The position numbers and the translations under genes were made by a program. The notes below the pieces were generated by a model. The model saw only the letters and a program-made list of their open reading frames with translations. It searched no databases and had not been told where the DNA came from. Shown one piece after another: positions 50,269-62,104 of a stretch of 64,000 nt of DNA. How positions within the stretch are numbered: the first letter of the stretch is position 1; each line of letters starts with the position of its first letter. Source of the stretch: Adineta steineri (lineage: Eukaryota; Rotifera; Eurotatoria; Adinetida; Adinetidae). The stretch is taken from the NCBI GenBank assembly GCA_905250115.1, contig CAJNOI010000254.1, positions 1-64,000 on the forward strand, written 5' to 3'.

Positions 50269-50349
50269 TTCTTGTATTTATGTCATAGATTTTGTTTTTT
50301 TTTCTTTGTTTATTTTAACATCATTTTGTTAAAACGAGATATCTCGATA

Positions 50350-50355
50350 AATAAA
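50350..50355 (+). terminator. Polyadenylation signal of the PSMD13 exon
   Basis: AATAAA lies 82 nt after the stop codon. Confidence 0.6.
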
Positions 50356-52519
50356 CAAGAATATTGAGTTTTATCTCTTAGTACATGATCAATAAATTGC
50401 ATTATTTCGTTTTTATTCTTTTAAAAACTTTTACTGAAAATGATGTATGGAATTATGCGCATATCGATCGTTTTGTGTATTGTAAGAGAAATTGTTCTTT
50501 TTTAACATTCACTATAATTACTGGTATGCGTATTCATTACGTGTAGAATTTATTAGGAACAAGAAAAAGTTATTGAATAAAAATAGATTAGCTGAAATAT
50601 TAGTGGACTAACACTGATAAGATGAATATTTTGAATCTGTTCTTTAGATGAAAGAAAACGAAACGAGAAATACAGTTAATATTATAATTTATGATATTTT
50701 TCTACAATACTTCTTTTAAATAAGGGTGGGTGTGGGAGTGGATACTTACTTCATCATCATCTACACCTACACCTTCAGAATGATAGATTACATGCACAAT
50801 AGTTTGCTTTCAACGCAACACATTGTTTTTGTGATTACTCTCTTTGACTAAAACTAAACAAGATGACGTCATTTCGTATTGCACAAGATTGAAAAATAGA
50901 TAGAATGAGATAATTCGTTTTTTATGTACAGACGCCCTAAGAAGTAATACTCTATGGCTGATTTCTCTCTCTCTCTCAATATATGATAATCTGTACGAAA
51001 AAAAACATCTTTTCTTCTCTTTTATGCTATAAAAACTTTGGAGAAGTATTTTATTTCTTATTTTTTTAAATCAAACTACCGTAAATTTATTTTTCATCTT
51101 TTCGAGTGTCGTAAGACAATTTAAGAGATTCAGTCGACATTTGCCTACTCGTTGCTTTTTGTTCTTATCAGAGCCTACTCAGCTGTTTAAAGTCACAGCT
51201 GCAGATATTCAACAACCAAAACAATATCTCTGGCTAACATACAACAATTATAACTTCCAACAGTGAATTTCCGACTCTACAGTATAAAACAGATCAGTCG
51301 ACAAACGTAAATGAAAAGAGTTCAACAATTAATTGATGGATAAAGAGAAAATTCAACATTTCCGTATGATGATATATCAACTCTTGTTCTGTATTTCAAC
51401 TAGTATTACTTTTACTAGAATTAACATGAAATACTGTATTTATAATGGCTCATATTCTCCTGTACAAATAACACTATTCACCTTATCAAATGGAATATAT
51501 TAGACGGATGGTGGAATCAATCAATGAAATATTTTTCTTATGTTTCTATTCACTGCATAAAATTCTCAATCTGCAACTGCCGTTTCTTGTTGTTGGTGAA
51601 TGTGATCGTAATCAAAAATATCATTCACATAGTACACTGCTTATTTGCATTCTCTACAGGAAGATAATAATGAATAGATAATATTATTTTAGAATATTGC
51701 CTGGAGAGAATTCGTACTTCTATTTTCTTCGGACAAACTGAGAGTGTGTGATCGGATATATCTTATACAAAATTATATGAATAATAATAATAATTAAAAT
51801 ATCGGTCGTATTTGTATTTGATGTTTAAAGTACAAATAAATATTAATTCAATAGAATAATGGTGTAAAATGTATATTTTCTATCGAGATTATTCTTCCAA
51901 TAAACTAATCTCATTTCTTATATCAAGCATAAAAAAAACTATGAATTTTGTTGATAATATTCAATTCAATCAATAAATGGTATTATTCACAATTTCAGTG
52001 TATTTTTGTTTTTCGTTTTCATATTTCTCCAATACAAATAACACATTCACAATATTTTTCTTTCGTATCTTTACTTGATAGATAAAAGATAATAATAACA
52101 TCTATATTATTCATATGAATGATTATTGTTGGTTGACGACTAGTTTTATCGAAGATAAAAAATATCTCTCTCTCTCTCTCTCCTCCATTGATATTATCAA
52201 ACTTCATCAAAACTCGCAACTCACATTGAAATAGTTCAAATTCCCTCTTCAACAATATCATATTCACACCTGAGTATAGAAAAAGAATATTTTTAATCTT
52301 TTGCAATATGTCGAAGAATGGTTTCGATTATTTATTAATATGATTACTAAATTTTTAAAAATAATGCAAATGAACAAAATATGAAAAAAAACTCGCGATC
52401 TTTGAAATGTTATAACTACCGAGGAAAAAAAACCAAAAAGTGTTTTATCTAAACTGGTGAATAAAATAATAAAAGAAAAAAAATGAATAAAATGTTTTCT
52501 TCAAGTTCTTTAACTATTT
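50356..52519. other. Intergenic region
   Basis: It holds a TGTGGG-type hairpin at 50724-50780, short (CT)n runs near 50966-50977 and at 52171-52185, and (AAT)n at 51781-51793. No gene is supported. A 95-codon minus frame at 52019-52306 is low-complexity. Confidence 0.4.
50724..50780. repeat. TGTGGG-type hairpin
   Basis: GGGTGGGTGTGGGAGTGGAT is followed, after TACTTACTTCATCATC, by ATCTACACCTACACCTTC. Confidence 0.65.
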
Positions 52520-53052
52520 TCAACGGATCATTTGTCTTTTAGTAGCAAATTTCCAACACTTCTTGTTATAAATAGCCCATCGACCGAAGTCGCTTGCTCG
52601 AGGATTGGGTTTGTTTGATGTAACAAATAATTGTGCAGCAGGTTCATTTGTTTTATCATAATCATCGTGCCACCATGTCATATCTGTGAATGCATAACCA
52701 CCACATGTTGAATCACTGTTACATTTGTCAATGGCTTTGCTCAATGGAAGAATACAATAACCTTGCTTTAATGTATCTGATTTACATTGATAACTTGTAT
52801 CATTATAAGTTTGAATTCCATTTGGATCATAGTTATACAAATATGAATTACATTGAGAACTAAAATAAAATATCTTGTGAATATCTCAAGAAGATTTTCT
52901 ATTGACAAGACATACTTTAATTGATATGCTTTACGAAGTGCTAATAAAAGTTCTTCATTTTCACCATCCATAAACAAATCCGATAAACGTCCTGCATTAA
53001 CGATTGCTGGAATAATCACAGCCAAGATTAAAACTATTTCAAGAAGCTTCAT
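52520..53052 (-). CDS. Secreted Cys-rich protein, PAN/apple-related, two exons
   Basis: Exon 1 (53052-52916) and exon 2 (52859-52520) are separated by a 56-nt intron (GTATGT...TTTTAG) and join in phase (TTA AA|T TCT). The product is about 158 residues. It has a signal peptide (MKLLEIVLILAVIIPAIVNA), an acidic/Leu-rich segment (ENEELLLALRKAYQL), then a Cys domain with SQCNSY, YQCKSD, GYCILPLSKAIDKCN, STCGGYAFTD and KKCWKFATKRQ. The (C)xxxxxCGGYAFT and CW elements resemble PAN-like modules, and the signal plus acidic leader parallels the gene at 12311-12965. Unlike that gene this one has no internal stop. Partner and ligand are unknown. Confidence 0.75.
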
Positions 53053-54476
53053 GTTTTCTAGTCGTTTATTCTAAATTTGATAATAGAAAAGAGAATAGTA
53101 AAGGTATATTCATACAAAAAATAAGAACAACTTACACAGACAACACTTACTTATTAGTGATGAGATTAATATATGGATATGAATGTTTATTCGGCAGTTT
53201 CACTGCTGTTTATATACGCACTTTTCATAGTGATATTCGAGATATTTCTAATCTCACTCAACCATAAAGACAAACAAGCTATAGACTCTTCTCCACTCAC
53301 TCAGTGGTTTTTTTCTCTCTTATTTATTCTTTTATTTTATTTCTCTACAATCATCGATTTGCGCCTTTTTTTTGTAAATATTATTGATGTCAATAATATA
53401 AACTACAATTGAAGTGACTGCTGATTCATTTTGATAATCGGTGTTTTTACCTTGCTTGTATGTTTTAGTTGGAAATTCGTTTGATGATATTTGAAAGTGT
53501 CATTAGTGTGATTGGATATTGAGAATGATTAATAAAAAAAACAAGTTATTTTGTTGACTAGATACATATTTTCAAATATTATTTTTTTTTTGATAATCAA
53601 AACATCTTCATATGTATTTACCGTGGATAAAAGTAACATGTAGTGAAATTGTAAAATTCATCAGGTTATAATTGCAGTAGTGTTTCAACAAAACAAATAG
53701 ATGAGAAAAATAAGTAATTACATAAATGAGAGTTGATGAAGATGTTAACTGCTAGAGGTATATCTTAATGATTGTTGTAAAAGATGAAGTACAGGATCAG
53801 AACTCACTGGGACTATAGTTTCAATACTATTCATCCATCAGAGAGTCTCCCATTCATTAGGACCATGTGAGTGGTATAACTGGCGATTTTCTCCTATGAC
53901 TTATTTGTTTTATGAATAAACATATGTCCAACTCAATTGAATTTCAATTTTCTTCACAAGATATATTTTCAATGTCTTTTTCTTTTGTTGTTTGATGAGT
54001 TTATTGAGCACAAAAACAATTAGATAATGTCGTCGACGAAATATCGGAAAATTTCTTTTTTTATCTATGCCTTGATAATTAAAATGTTTATTTATGTATG
54101 ATAAAATTCGAAAATAAAAATTTTCTTTTGATTTAAAATAGAAGATTTCTGATCAATAACTATATTGAGAGATTCTCAAGGTTATCGAAAAATATTTTTT
54201 TTCGCGATTGTAATAATATTTATCGATAATACGTAAATACATCGACCATTTCTCTTTTCTTGCGTTCTTTGTTATTCAAGTGTGACTAAGAAGAAAAACC
54301 TTCATATGATGTTGGGATATTTTTTTTTTCATCCTTATAATAAAATGGTTGTTGATGCAGTATGTATAAACAACGAGCAAGAAACTATCATCAAAAAAGA
54401 GAATATACGATTTTTTTGAGTTTTGTTTTATAATGACAGATTTGGTTTGATATATAAGTGCTGGATATATATGTGT
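53053..54476. other. Upstream region of the 52520 gene
   Basis: No further gene is recognised. The 79-codon frame at 53173-53412 is hydrophobic low-complexity. The short spacing to the ATG (5' UTR-like ..ACGACTAGAAAAC) makes a local promoter likely, but no clear TATA was picked. Confidence 0.35.
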
Positions 54477-54907
54477 CAGGCAGAATTAAGGTTTAGGCAA
54501 AATTAAACTTGATTTTAAAATGATTCTATGATCATATGATTTTAAAAATTTTCGAAATAAAATTCAGTTGTTATTATTTTAAGTTTTTCAAAATTGTAAA
54601 GTTCTTAAGTTGAATTCAATAAAAAATGAATTTAATTTTAGAAAGATGTAGAGTTCGCAAGTTATATTTGTCGCAGATACGTTTGGAATTTAGTTGAGTT
54701 TGGAATACGTTTAAAATTAATAAAATAATTTTTTTTTCGAAGTTTTTGTGGTATTTTATAGCTATAAGCTATTTATAAATAGAATTAGAAGAACTTTAGT
54801 TTTAGTTTTATAAAATTATCATATTTCCATTAATAATAAATTGTATGTAGATTTTAAGAAGAATTTTTATAATAATAGAGTATTTCCGATTACGTAGAAT
54901 TGATTTT

Positions 54908-55325
54908 GTTAGTTTTTCGTTGTTAAATATATTAACTATTTTTTTGATAATGGGGACATGGGGACATTGATCATTGAATAAAAAATGAAATTTATTTGAT
55001 TTTTGTTTTTAAATATATTATTTTTTTAAATAATGGGGACATGGGGACATTGATTATTGGTTGAAAAATGAAATTTGTTTAATTTTTATTTTTAATTTTA
55101 CTGATTTTTTTAAATAATGGGGACATGGGGACATCAATTATTTGCTAGAAAATTAAACTTGTTTGATTTTTATTTTTAAAAATATTGATTTTTTTTAGAT
55201 GATGGGGACATGGGGATATTGATTATTGGTTGAGAAATGATTTGTTTGATTTTTGTTTTTAAATATATTATTTTTTTAAATAATGGGGACATGGGGACAT
55301 TGATTATTAGCTAGAAATGAATTGT
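54908..55325. repeat. Minisatellite, five units of 81-85 bp
   Basis: The core ATGGGGACATGGGGACAT starts at 54950, 55033, 55117, 55202 and 55283. The fourth copy reads GGGGATAT in its second half. Units share TTGATTATTGGTTGA and GTTTGATTTTTGTTTTTAAA. Confidence 0.92.
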
Positions 55326-55975
55326 TGAGTATTTATTATATTATATTATTTTTATGACAATAAAATTAAAACATTGATCGTAATTGATGAAAAATAATAT
55401 TGTAAATATAAGACAGTTTTACGAAGATTTTTTTCTTCTGTGATTGTGATTTCACAAGTATTTTGTCGAATCGGTTATATAGGAAAAGACATGAATATTT
55501 TCAGTTAGATAATGTTTATTACGTGTGATGATAAAATCAAAGAAAGAAATATGATAAACAGATTTTAAAATTTACGATCACATTCAAGAAAAAATGAAAG
55601 TCAGTAGTTAAATAAACATAAGGCAACGGAGACGTGCGATTGTGTATTATTTTCTCATTAAATATTTCCATTGAATAGTAATATTTGAATTATAAAAACA
55701 AAATACATCGATTTATCTAATTAAAAATGTCGTCATAGCTTATGTTTAATCATTATGTATTTCATAGTAACGAACCTTGATAAATAGAATACAGTTCATT
55801 TACACAAGCGACATAAACATTTAATTTAGTAGATCTTAGCAAAAATTTTTAATATAGAAAATTTATGGGAATAATAATTTTAGGAAAACTATGTAATAAT
55901 ATACTATGAGATGAGACGACCAATTATTTTATATTTTTATAATACTAAACGTTGAATAAATTAGTATATAATAAA

Positions 55976-56305
55976 TGACGAGCACACAAAAACACAAAAA
56001 TTTTCAGAAAAAATCAAATATATATGATACAATGAGTTCACTCAATTTCTTATTCAACGTTTTTAATGTTTTTTTTGGAAACTACTATACAAATTATTTG
56101 TTTTACTCTAACAAAAGAATCTTGCCCGATATTTTTTCTTTTAATTCTAAATGACGAGCACAGAAAAAATGGAAAAAATATATGATACAATGAATCGCCT
56201 AATTTTTTATTAGTTGTTCTTAATATGTTTTTTTGTTGGACGATACTATACAAATAATCTATTTTATTATAATAGAAAAATGTTTTTCGATATTTTTTTT
56301 TCGAC
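55976..56305. repeat. Tandem duplication, period 176 bp
   Basis: TGACGAGCACA, TATATGATACAATGA, ACTATACAAAT and CGATATTTTTT recur in order at 55976 and 56152. Confidence 0.75.
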
Positions 56306-56398
56306 CAAAAAAAACGAAATTCAAATTTTCGCGCGGAAAGAAAAGCAAGTTTTGCCTGTTTAATTTTGCCTAAAACTTAATTTTGCCTGGGACATACA

Positions 56399-57122
56399 CA
56401 TTTGTATGATTATATAGGATATTTTACCTTAATGTAGATGAGAGTTGGAAAGAATAAATAAAGATGAATGGTAAATACATGATTTTCGATGGGATTTATG
56501 TACGAAAGATTTCGCCCTTGATTTGTTATTTATTTTGAAAGCGATATAAAGAGATAGGGGAGTAAAACTATATTTTTTCATACAGTCATCGCCATAAAAT
56601 GCTCTTTTCATTAATTCAGGTAAGAGAATGCCGTATTCTTTTTTTTATTCCGATGAAAGAAAAATATATTTACCTATACCAATCTAGTTAATAATAAGAT
56701 TCATATCTTTGATGCTCGTTACTAGGTGTCATTATGACATCGGTGCGCAATATTCGATAGCACTAGTACAATGTAGTCTTGAAGCAAAACAAGACTCGTA
56801 CAATTGTAAAATACAGGATATGGTGTGTTTATCGGACCTTGACAAAAAATAGACAATGATCGATTTAATAATGCATATTGTCCATTACTGATGGTTCATG
56901 CAAAACTGTCTCTCTTACTCTGATTGCTTTTATTAAAATGAAAACAACAGAGTAGATAAAAACAAATCTATGCATAAGTGTAATACATATAGTTCAGTCA
57001 TTGATTTTGTAATTTTATGCATAAAAAATATCAGTTAATTATATTTATAGCAACAAAGTGTTAATGGAAGAATTTATCTTTCGATTATTAGTTCTAGCTT
57101 TTATCAACAATCAGATAATTAT
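56399..57122 (-). repeat. Gene-flank duplication, copy B (homologous to 12893-13612)
   Basis: Block-by-block similarity with the promoter and first-exon flank of the PAN gene at 12.3-13.0 kb, same orientation. Here the segment is followed on its downstream side by the 1.9-kb element (54477-56389) and no PAN exon, so it is either an orphan promoter or a distant first exon of the gene at 52520. The TATA-like site is altered (GTACATAAAT on the minus strand). Confidence 0.78.
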
Positions 57123-58436
57123 CATGCAAAATTTCGAAAATGAAGATTCGAGTATTGTCTAAATCATATATTGTAGAGCACTTTTCAATGTTGATCATTT
57201 ACATTCAAAGCAGAACTCTTTAGCTTCCAGTCACAAGATTTGAGTATTTTGTTTAAAAACTAATTGTGATTTGATACAAAACGCTGGTCGTGCTAGATTA
57301 GTGATGATCGATGTTTTTTAAGAAGTGAGAAAAAGAAATTTATTTTGATATACATTTTGTATTAAACAATGTAGGTATAAAGTTGATTTTTGTGATTATA
57401 TAACATGTTTTGTTTATTTCCGAAATCACATTTATATATATCACATATCGAGAAGATCGCCGCTATTTTGAGGCGATTATGTTCGAAGAAACAATTTCTT
57501 AAAAATCGCCGATAAATCAACGCAATAAATCGTGTTTAATCACTGATTTTTCTAATTGATTTTCAAATTGCTTACTAATTCGAAAAATAATGAAAGTTCT
57601 GGATAGTTAAGAGTCAGAAACAATTTCAGTGGATTTCTTTAACATAATTCTAGGGATTTATAGGAAAAAGAAAAATTAATTTTTTTACAATGTTGCTGTT
57701 ATCGCATAAACGAGATTGGGCAGTTAAAAAAACGATTGAACTACAAAAATCTTAGTCTTATTTATATTCATTTGATTTGATTTCAAATGCTCCTTCTTTT
57801 AGATGAAAGATCGTTTGTTTTTTAGACAAATTTTTAGATTAAATATCTCATTTAATGCTGTTTTTCGTCGTAGGTTTTGTTTTAAAGAATTCAATCAATT
57901 TTCAATTAATGCAAAATTTAAAACTTCTAGAGTATTTTGGAAATTCTTATTCTAATCAGGATTTGGAGTTCTACTTTTTATTTAGAAAAAAACAAGTAAT
58001 TTTTTGGGCTTTTGGATTATTAATTTTATGCAAAATGAAGATGCATCGATTTTCAGATAAACAAAGCTTCAAAAATCGAAGAGCCTGCGAGAACCTTTTT
58101 TTTTAATTTTATTTTCACCTTTTTTGAGTGTCTTCTCATATAATTATAGAATTGCCGCACTAATTCTTTTTAGTTTAATATGTACTTTTTCTATTAAATA
58201 ATATAATCATTTTTTTGAATAAAATCTTCAATAATAACAATTAAAGATCAAAGATTCCGGATAAGATAATAAAATTAAATTAAAATGCATCAAATAGCTT
58301 AAAACAATGGAGTAATGAAGGTCAATGCGCCTAGATAATAAGAAATTATCAGAAAAATCGACTAGATAATCACGATTTATCACAAGAATCATGAAAATAA
58401 TCGACAAAAGCCAGCGATTAATGACCGATTTTGAGG
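57123..58436. other. AT-rich intergenic region
   Basis: No supported gene. Frames such as 57855-58106 (plus) and 58228-58464 (minus) are unrecognised and low-complexity. Confidence 0.4.
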
Positions 58437-58505
58437 ACATGGGTGTGTAGTTAAAGCACCGCAATCACATTCACGCGCACTCATTCACACCAACATACAC
58501 ATCTT
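58437..58505. repeat. Degenerate TGTGGG-type hairpin
   Basis: ACATGGGTGTGTAG is followed by CACATTCACGCGCACTC and ACACCAACATACACATC. Confidence 0.5.
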
Positions 58506-58541
58506 CAAGATGCATTAGCTATTGTCGGTTACCCCATGACA

Positions 58542-58716
58542 AGAACAGTTCTATTAGAAGCAGATCAAAATTCTGCTCAATCGAAACGAAAACGCTGTTC
58601 GCTTTATGGATACCCTATTGATAAAAAAAGCTTTAACTCAATGGTGTAGTTGTTCTGCATTTGTTTGTAATGAGCATCCTATTAAACGTATTTTTTGCAT
58701 GACATGTTCTAAATAA
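58542..58716 (+). pseudogene. piggyBac-type transposase C-terminal zinc-finger remnant, frameshifted
   Basis: One frame reads RTVLLEADQNSAQSKRKRCS and LYGYPIDKKS. Within the run of A at 58622-58629 the reading shifts, and the next frame continues KALTQWCSCSAFVCNEHPIK and RIFCMTCSK before TAA 58714-58716. The pattern KR-x-C, then C-x-C, VC-x-EH, C-x-x-C resembles the Cys-rich C-terminal finger of piggyBac transposases. Only this tail is present and it needs a frameshift, so it is dead. AATAAA overlaps the stop (58712-58717). Confidence 0.55.
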
Positions 58717-58858
58717 AGCAAATCATATTCATTTTTATATTAAATCGAATAAAGAAATAACATATTACATCGAGAAACTGATCGAAAACAGAAAAAAAAT
58801 GGTTTAGAAAAATATATGTTGCTAGTATAGCGCTTAAAATAGGCCACTACTACTAAGG

Positions 58859-61800
58859 TTAATGAAAGTTTTTTACGAAAGCATGAAGAATGATAAACAT
58901 AAGAACATATTGCTTGTTGGCCATTATGGAAATGGTTTCGTTTACCGGAGGTGTAAGAATATTGATAGGACTCCATCGATTAGCGATATCGAATGATAAG
59001 TCTGGCAGATAAGACGCATATTTAGTCGAGTTAGGATTGAGAACTAGATCACCCAGAATATCAGCCCATAATGGAACGAACTTCATTCCCCATCCTCCAG
59101 CATACATGAGCAATTTGTCATGATAACGTATTTCTTTTGGTAGATAACTGATGATGAAGCCATCGTCAGGTAGGAAACTAGCCAAACAAGAAAAATTTTT
59201 AAGTTCATATGAAGAAGAATCAACAGACGGTATATTATTTGTTACCCAGTCAGTCGTTCGTTTGATAAGCCAAGGGTCAGTGACATTCTTTCTGTCACCT
59301 GGATATAACAGAGGGTTTGAAAAATCTTGAATGAAATCAGGTGAAATTTTGACGTATCCCGGTCGATCACTAGAAGGTGACGGGAATCCATAGTACAACG
59401 ATTGTTTATCACCTCCGAATGTAGACCATGTCGGAATAGTTACGTTACCAGGTTTCAGTGCAAAATACATTGTTGGCAATTCCCATAGTATCATATTCAA
59501 AAAAAAACCGAGATTTTCCGAAATACTTCGAGAAAAGGGTCCTGCAGCAAACACTACCTTGGAAGCATTCAAAGAGCCACGATTAGTGAATATGCGAACA
59601 TGATTTTCTGTCTCTGATACAGATGGATCAAGTTCAAGAAAAGCTTCCTGGGTGCGAATCGTGATATTGTATCCAATAGTTAAATTTTGTAGTGCTTGCA
59701 TTAATACAGTTACATTGATATAGCCTGAGTTCGGATGGAAAATTCCCTTGTAGGTTGAGTTTTTTGAAAAAAATGGATATCTGCGATTCAGATCCGATGA
59801 GTTAAGAAACTCGCAGCCCATGCTTAAATTTCTACAAACGCTCTCGAATGCATTAAAATCAGCTTCTGTTGTTTCCCCCGCTCCCAACTCACCAAAGAAA
59901 AGGTATCCATCCGTGGTATTGAGTATTGATCCGGTTTTCAAATTTGCATCAATCTCAAGTTGTCTCCAATAGTCTGTTGACATCATAGCAAGTTTAGCTA
60001 AGTATTATTTATCGTACACTTGCCAAAATTGTCTTGTATCTGATGAACCAGAACTTCCTTCTGAATTGCCTAATTGACTTTGTTCTATCACGACTATTTT
60101 CCATGCTTTGTTTTTCTTTGCTAAATTAATGGCTGTTGCTAGTCCAATAGGTCCTCCACCAATAATAGCAACATCGAAATACTCTTCCTGAATTTTCAAA
60201 GCAGCTTCAAGCGCTGATAATATACTACCTTCAATCCACGCATGTGCACTGCTCGTATGTTCACCAATGAAATAAACAGAACCTATCGGTTCTCGAAGAG
60301 CACTTTTTAGGTGTTGCTCTTGATAAGGTGTAAATAACACGAATGCACCGTGTGACCAAGGATCAGCACACCAGTGTTTTACAACACCATTGTCATTGAA
60401 TGACGGCTCCTGCGGAATAGTATATATTGCGTTAAGGTTGGATAGTGCCGTTTTTATTGCTAAGTCGTCCGATAGTGATTGCCACACAAGAGAATCTTGT
60501 GACCATGTGTACGAACTGATTATCGCTCCCCCTCTAGAGGAGGATCCGCTAAAATTTTGAAAATAAGTAAATCTTATTGGTAGATCTGTTGTGGTGCGTC
60601 CAGCTTTGATTCCATAGTCGAACCACCATGCCGTCGTGAAGAAGAGAGACACTTTACTAGCACAATCATAGTGAGCTTGGCGCAGTGCACGATATTTATT
60701 TTTGAAAAAGTCAGGACTTTTAAATTCAATAAGTCTGGCTGCTGGAGCTGTTGTTGCGACGATCACTGATTCATAGCGATCAGTAGACATTGGTGATACT
60801 GATTTGCTAGTCACATATTCCATACCTATGTCATACGGTGATCTGTCATTCAGATCAACGGTAACAATTTTCTGATCGTACAAAATTTAGCAACGCTGCA
60901 CAGTAATATTTATACATTCATTCTTCAATTCTTCAGTTAATCGATCGTTACCACCTTCAATATAATAAAATTTCGTATTATCTGAAATAATTTGCATATC
61001 AGCTATGGCTTCCGTTAATGACGTGTATAAATTTGTCTCAATATTGAACATTAAGGCAACGTAATCGATAGCACCGCGAGACATATTCACTGAAGTAAGA
61101 TATTGATCAATAGTATATGAGCCGTAATCTCGAATAAAAGTATCATAACCTGAAGTATGTATAATCTCCAATAGTGGATTAGTCGCTCTATTCCACAATT
61201 CGTCAGCAGTCTAAAAAAAAGAGTGATGAAAATAAGTACTCGTGTGTACTCAGACACAAGGAACATGAGTCAGAATAGCAATCTTTAGAATGTATTCCTT
61301 TTTTAGTGCTCCTTACTTTTCCACGTTCATCTTCGGTCACATTAAAACCTAATGCAGCTGGATTTCTATTGGCTTCTCGAACAGTTAAATGGACGTTGTT
61401 TATATATACCATAGCATCGTCATCTGAATTTATAAATTCTTTATATGGAAGATAGTACCGTTTTTCAATGTAGTCTTTCAATAGTGGATGTGCATCCAGT
61501 GGTAAACGCATTGCACCTAATTCCGTGACGTAGTTTGTACCTTGTTGTCGAAAAGTGAAAATCCGCCCACCAACTCGAGAACTTCCCTCGTAGATGGTCA
61601 CTCGATGACCAGAACGTGCTAGTTCAACAGCAGCTGTCAAACCTGACACACCGGCACCAATGACTGCTATGTTTAAACACCTGCGGCATTTTGGGAGTCC
61701 AAGAACGGGTATGTTGTTCATTTGCGTCGAGTATTCCGATAGTGGTGTTTTTTTGCTCTTGTATTGCATTGCCTGTTTGTGATTTAGTACTCGAACAAAT

Positions 61801-61871
61801 TCATCGTGTCGATAACTTCCTACAACACATAGATTCCAAGTCAATAAAATCAATATTAGTCGCTTCCACAT
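58859..61871 (-). pseudogene. Fusion of L-amino-acid-oxidase-like and sarcosine-oxidase-like flavoenzymes, two in-frame TAA
   Basis: Exon 1 is 61871-61317 and exon 2 is 61210-58859, with a 106-nt GT-AG intron joined in phase. The model has 969 codons including the final stop. Residues 1-19 form a signal peptide (MWKRLILILLTWNLCVVG). Residues about 67-520 are an amine-oxidase/LAAO module with dinucleotide motif GAGVSG (72-77), RVGGR, ELGAMRLP, IEGGNDRL and the C-terminal FAD motif GEHTSSAHAWIEGSILSA. Residues about 530-930 are a second FAD protein of the DAO/sarcosine-oxidase family with GGGPIG (536-541), SSDTRQFWQVY, YWRQLE, VVFAAGP, a Cys (FSCLASFLPDDGF) at the position used for covalent flavin in sarcosine oxidases, and GGWGMKFVPLWADILGDLVL. 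N-glycosylation sites fit secretion. TAA occurs at codons 293 (60887-60889) and 587 (60005-60007), with homology uninterrupted on both sides. Hence pseudogene, assembly error or readthrough. Both modules would release H2O2; the substrates are inferred. Confidence 0.8.
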
Positions 61872-61946
61872 CTAAAAAGATTTGAAAAATAGATCAACTA
61901 TAAAAATGATTCCTTATGTTTATTCAAGAGAAGGCCTTTGCTTAGT

Positions 61947-61998
61947 ATGAGGGTATGTGTGTGGGTATTGGAGATAGTGTTGATTTCATATCTACACT
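61947..61998. repeat. Degenerate TGTGGG-type hairpin
   Basis: GAGGGTATGTGTGTGGGTAT, then a spacer, then ATCTACACTCTC. Confidence 0.5.
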
Positions 61999-62104
61999 CT
62001 CGGAATCAAGAACAATTTCATCCAATGTGATTCTCTACTCTAATTCGACATCCATTCCATCCAATATCGTATTTGTATTATTTTCCAATGAGATAAATTG
62101 ATTG

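Larger units (their letters stand above)
54477..56389. mobile_element. 1.9-kb element with CAGGCAAAATTAAG-like inverted ends, containing tandem repeats
   Basis: The left end CAGGCAGAATTAAGGTTTAG (continuing GCAAAATTAAAC) is inverted at the right end (GTTTAATTTTGCCTAAAACT, TAATTTTGCCTG). The interior holds the 54908-55325 minisatellite and the 55976-56305 duplication and has no coding frame. The 8-bp flanks do not match, so the class is uncertain. Confidence 0.6.
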
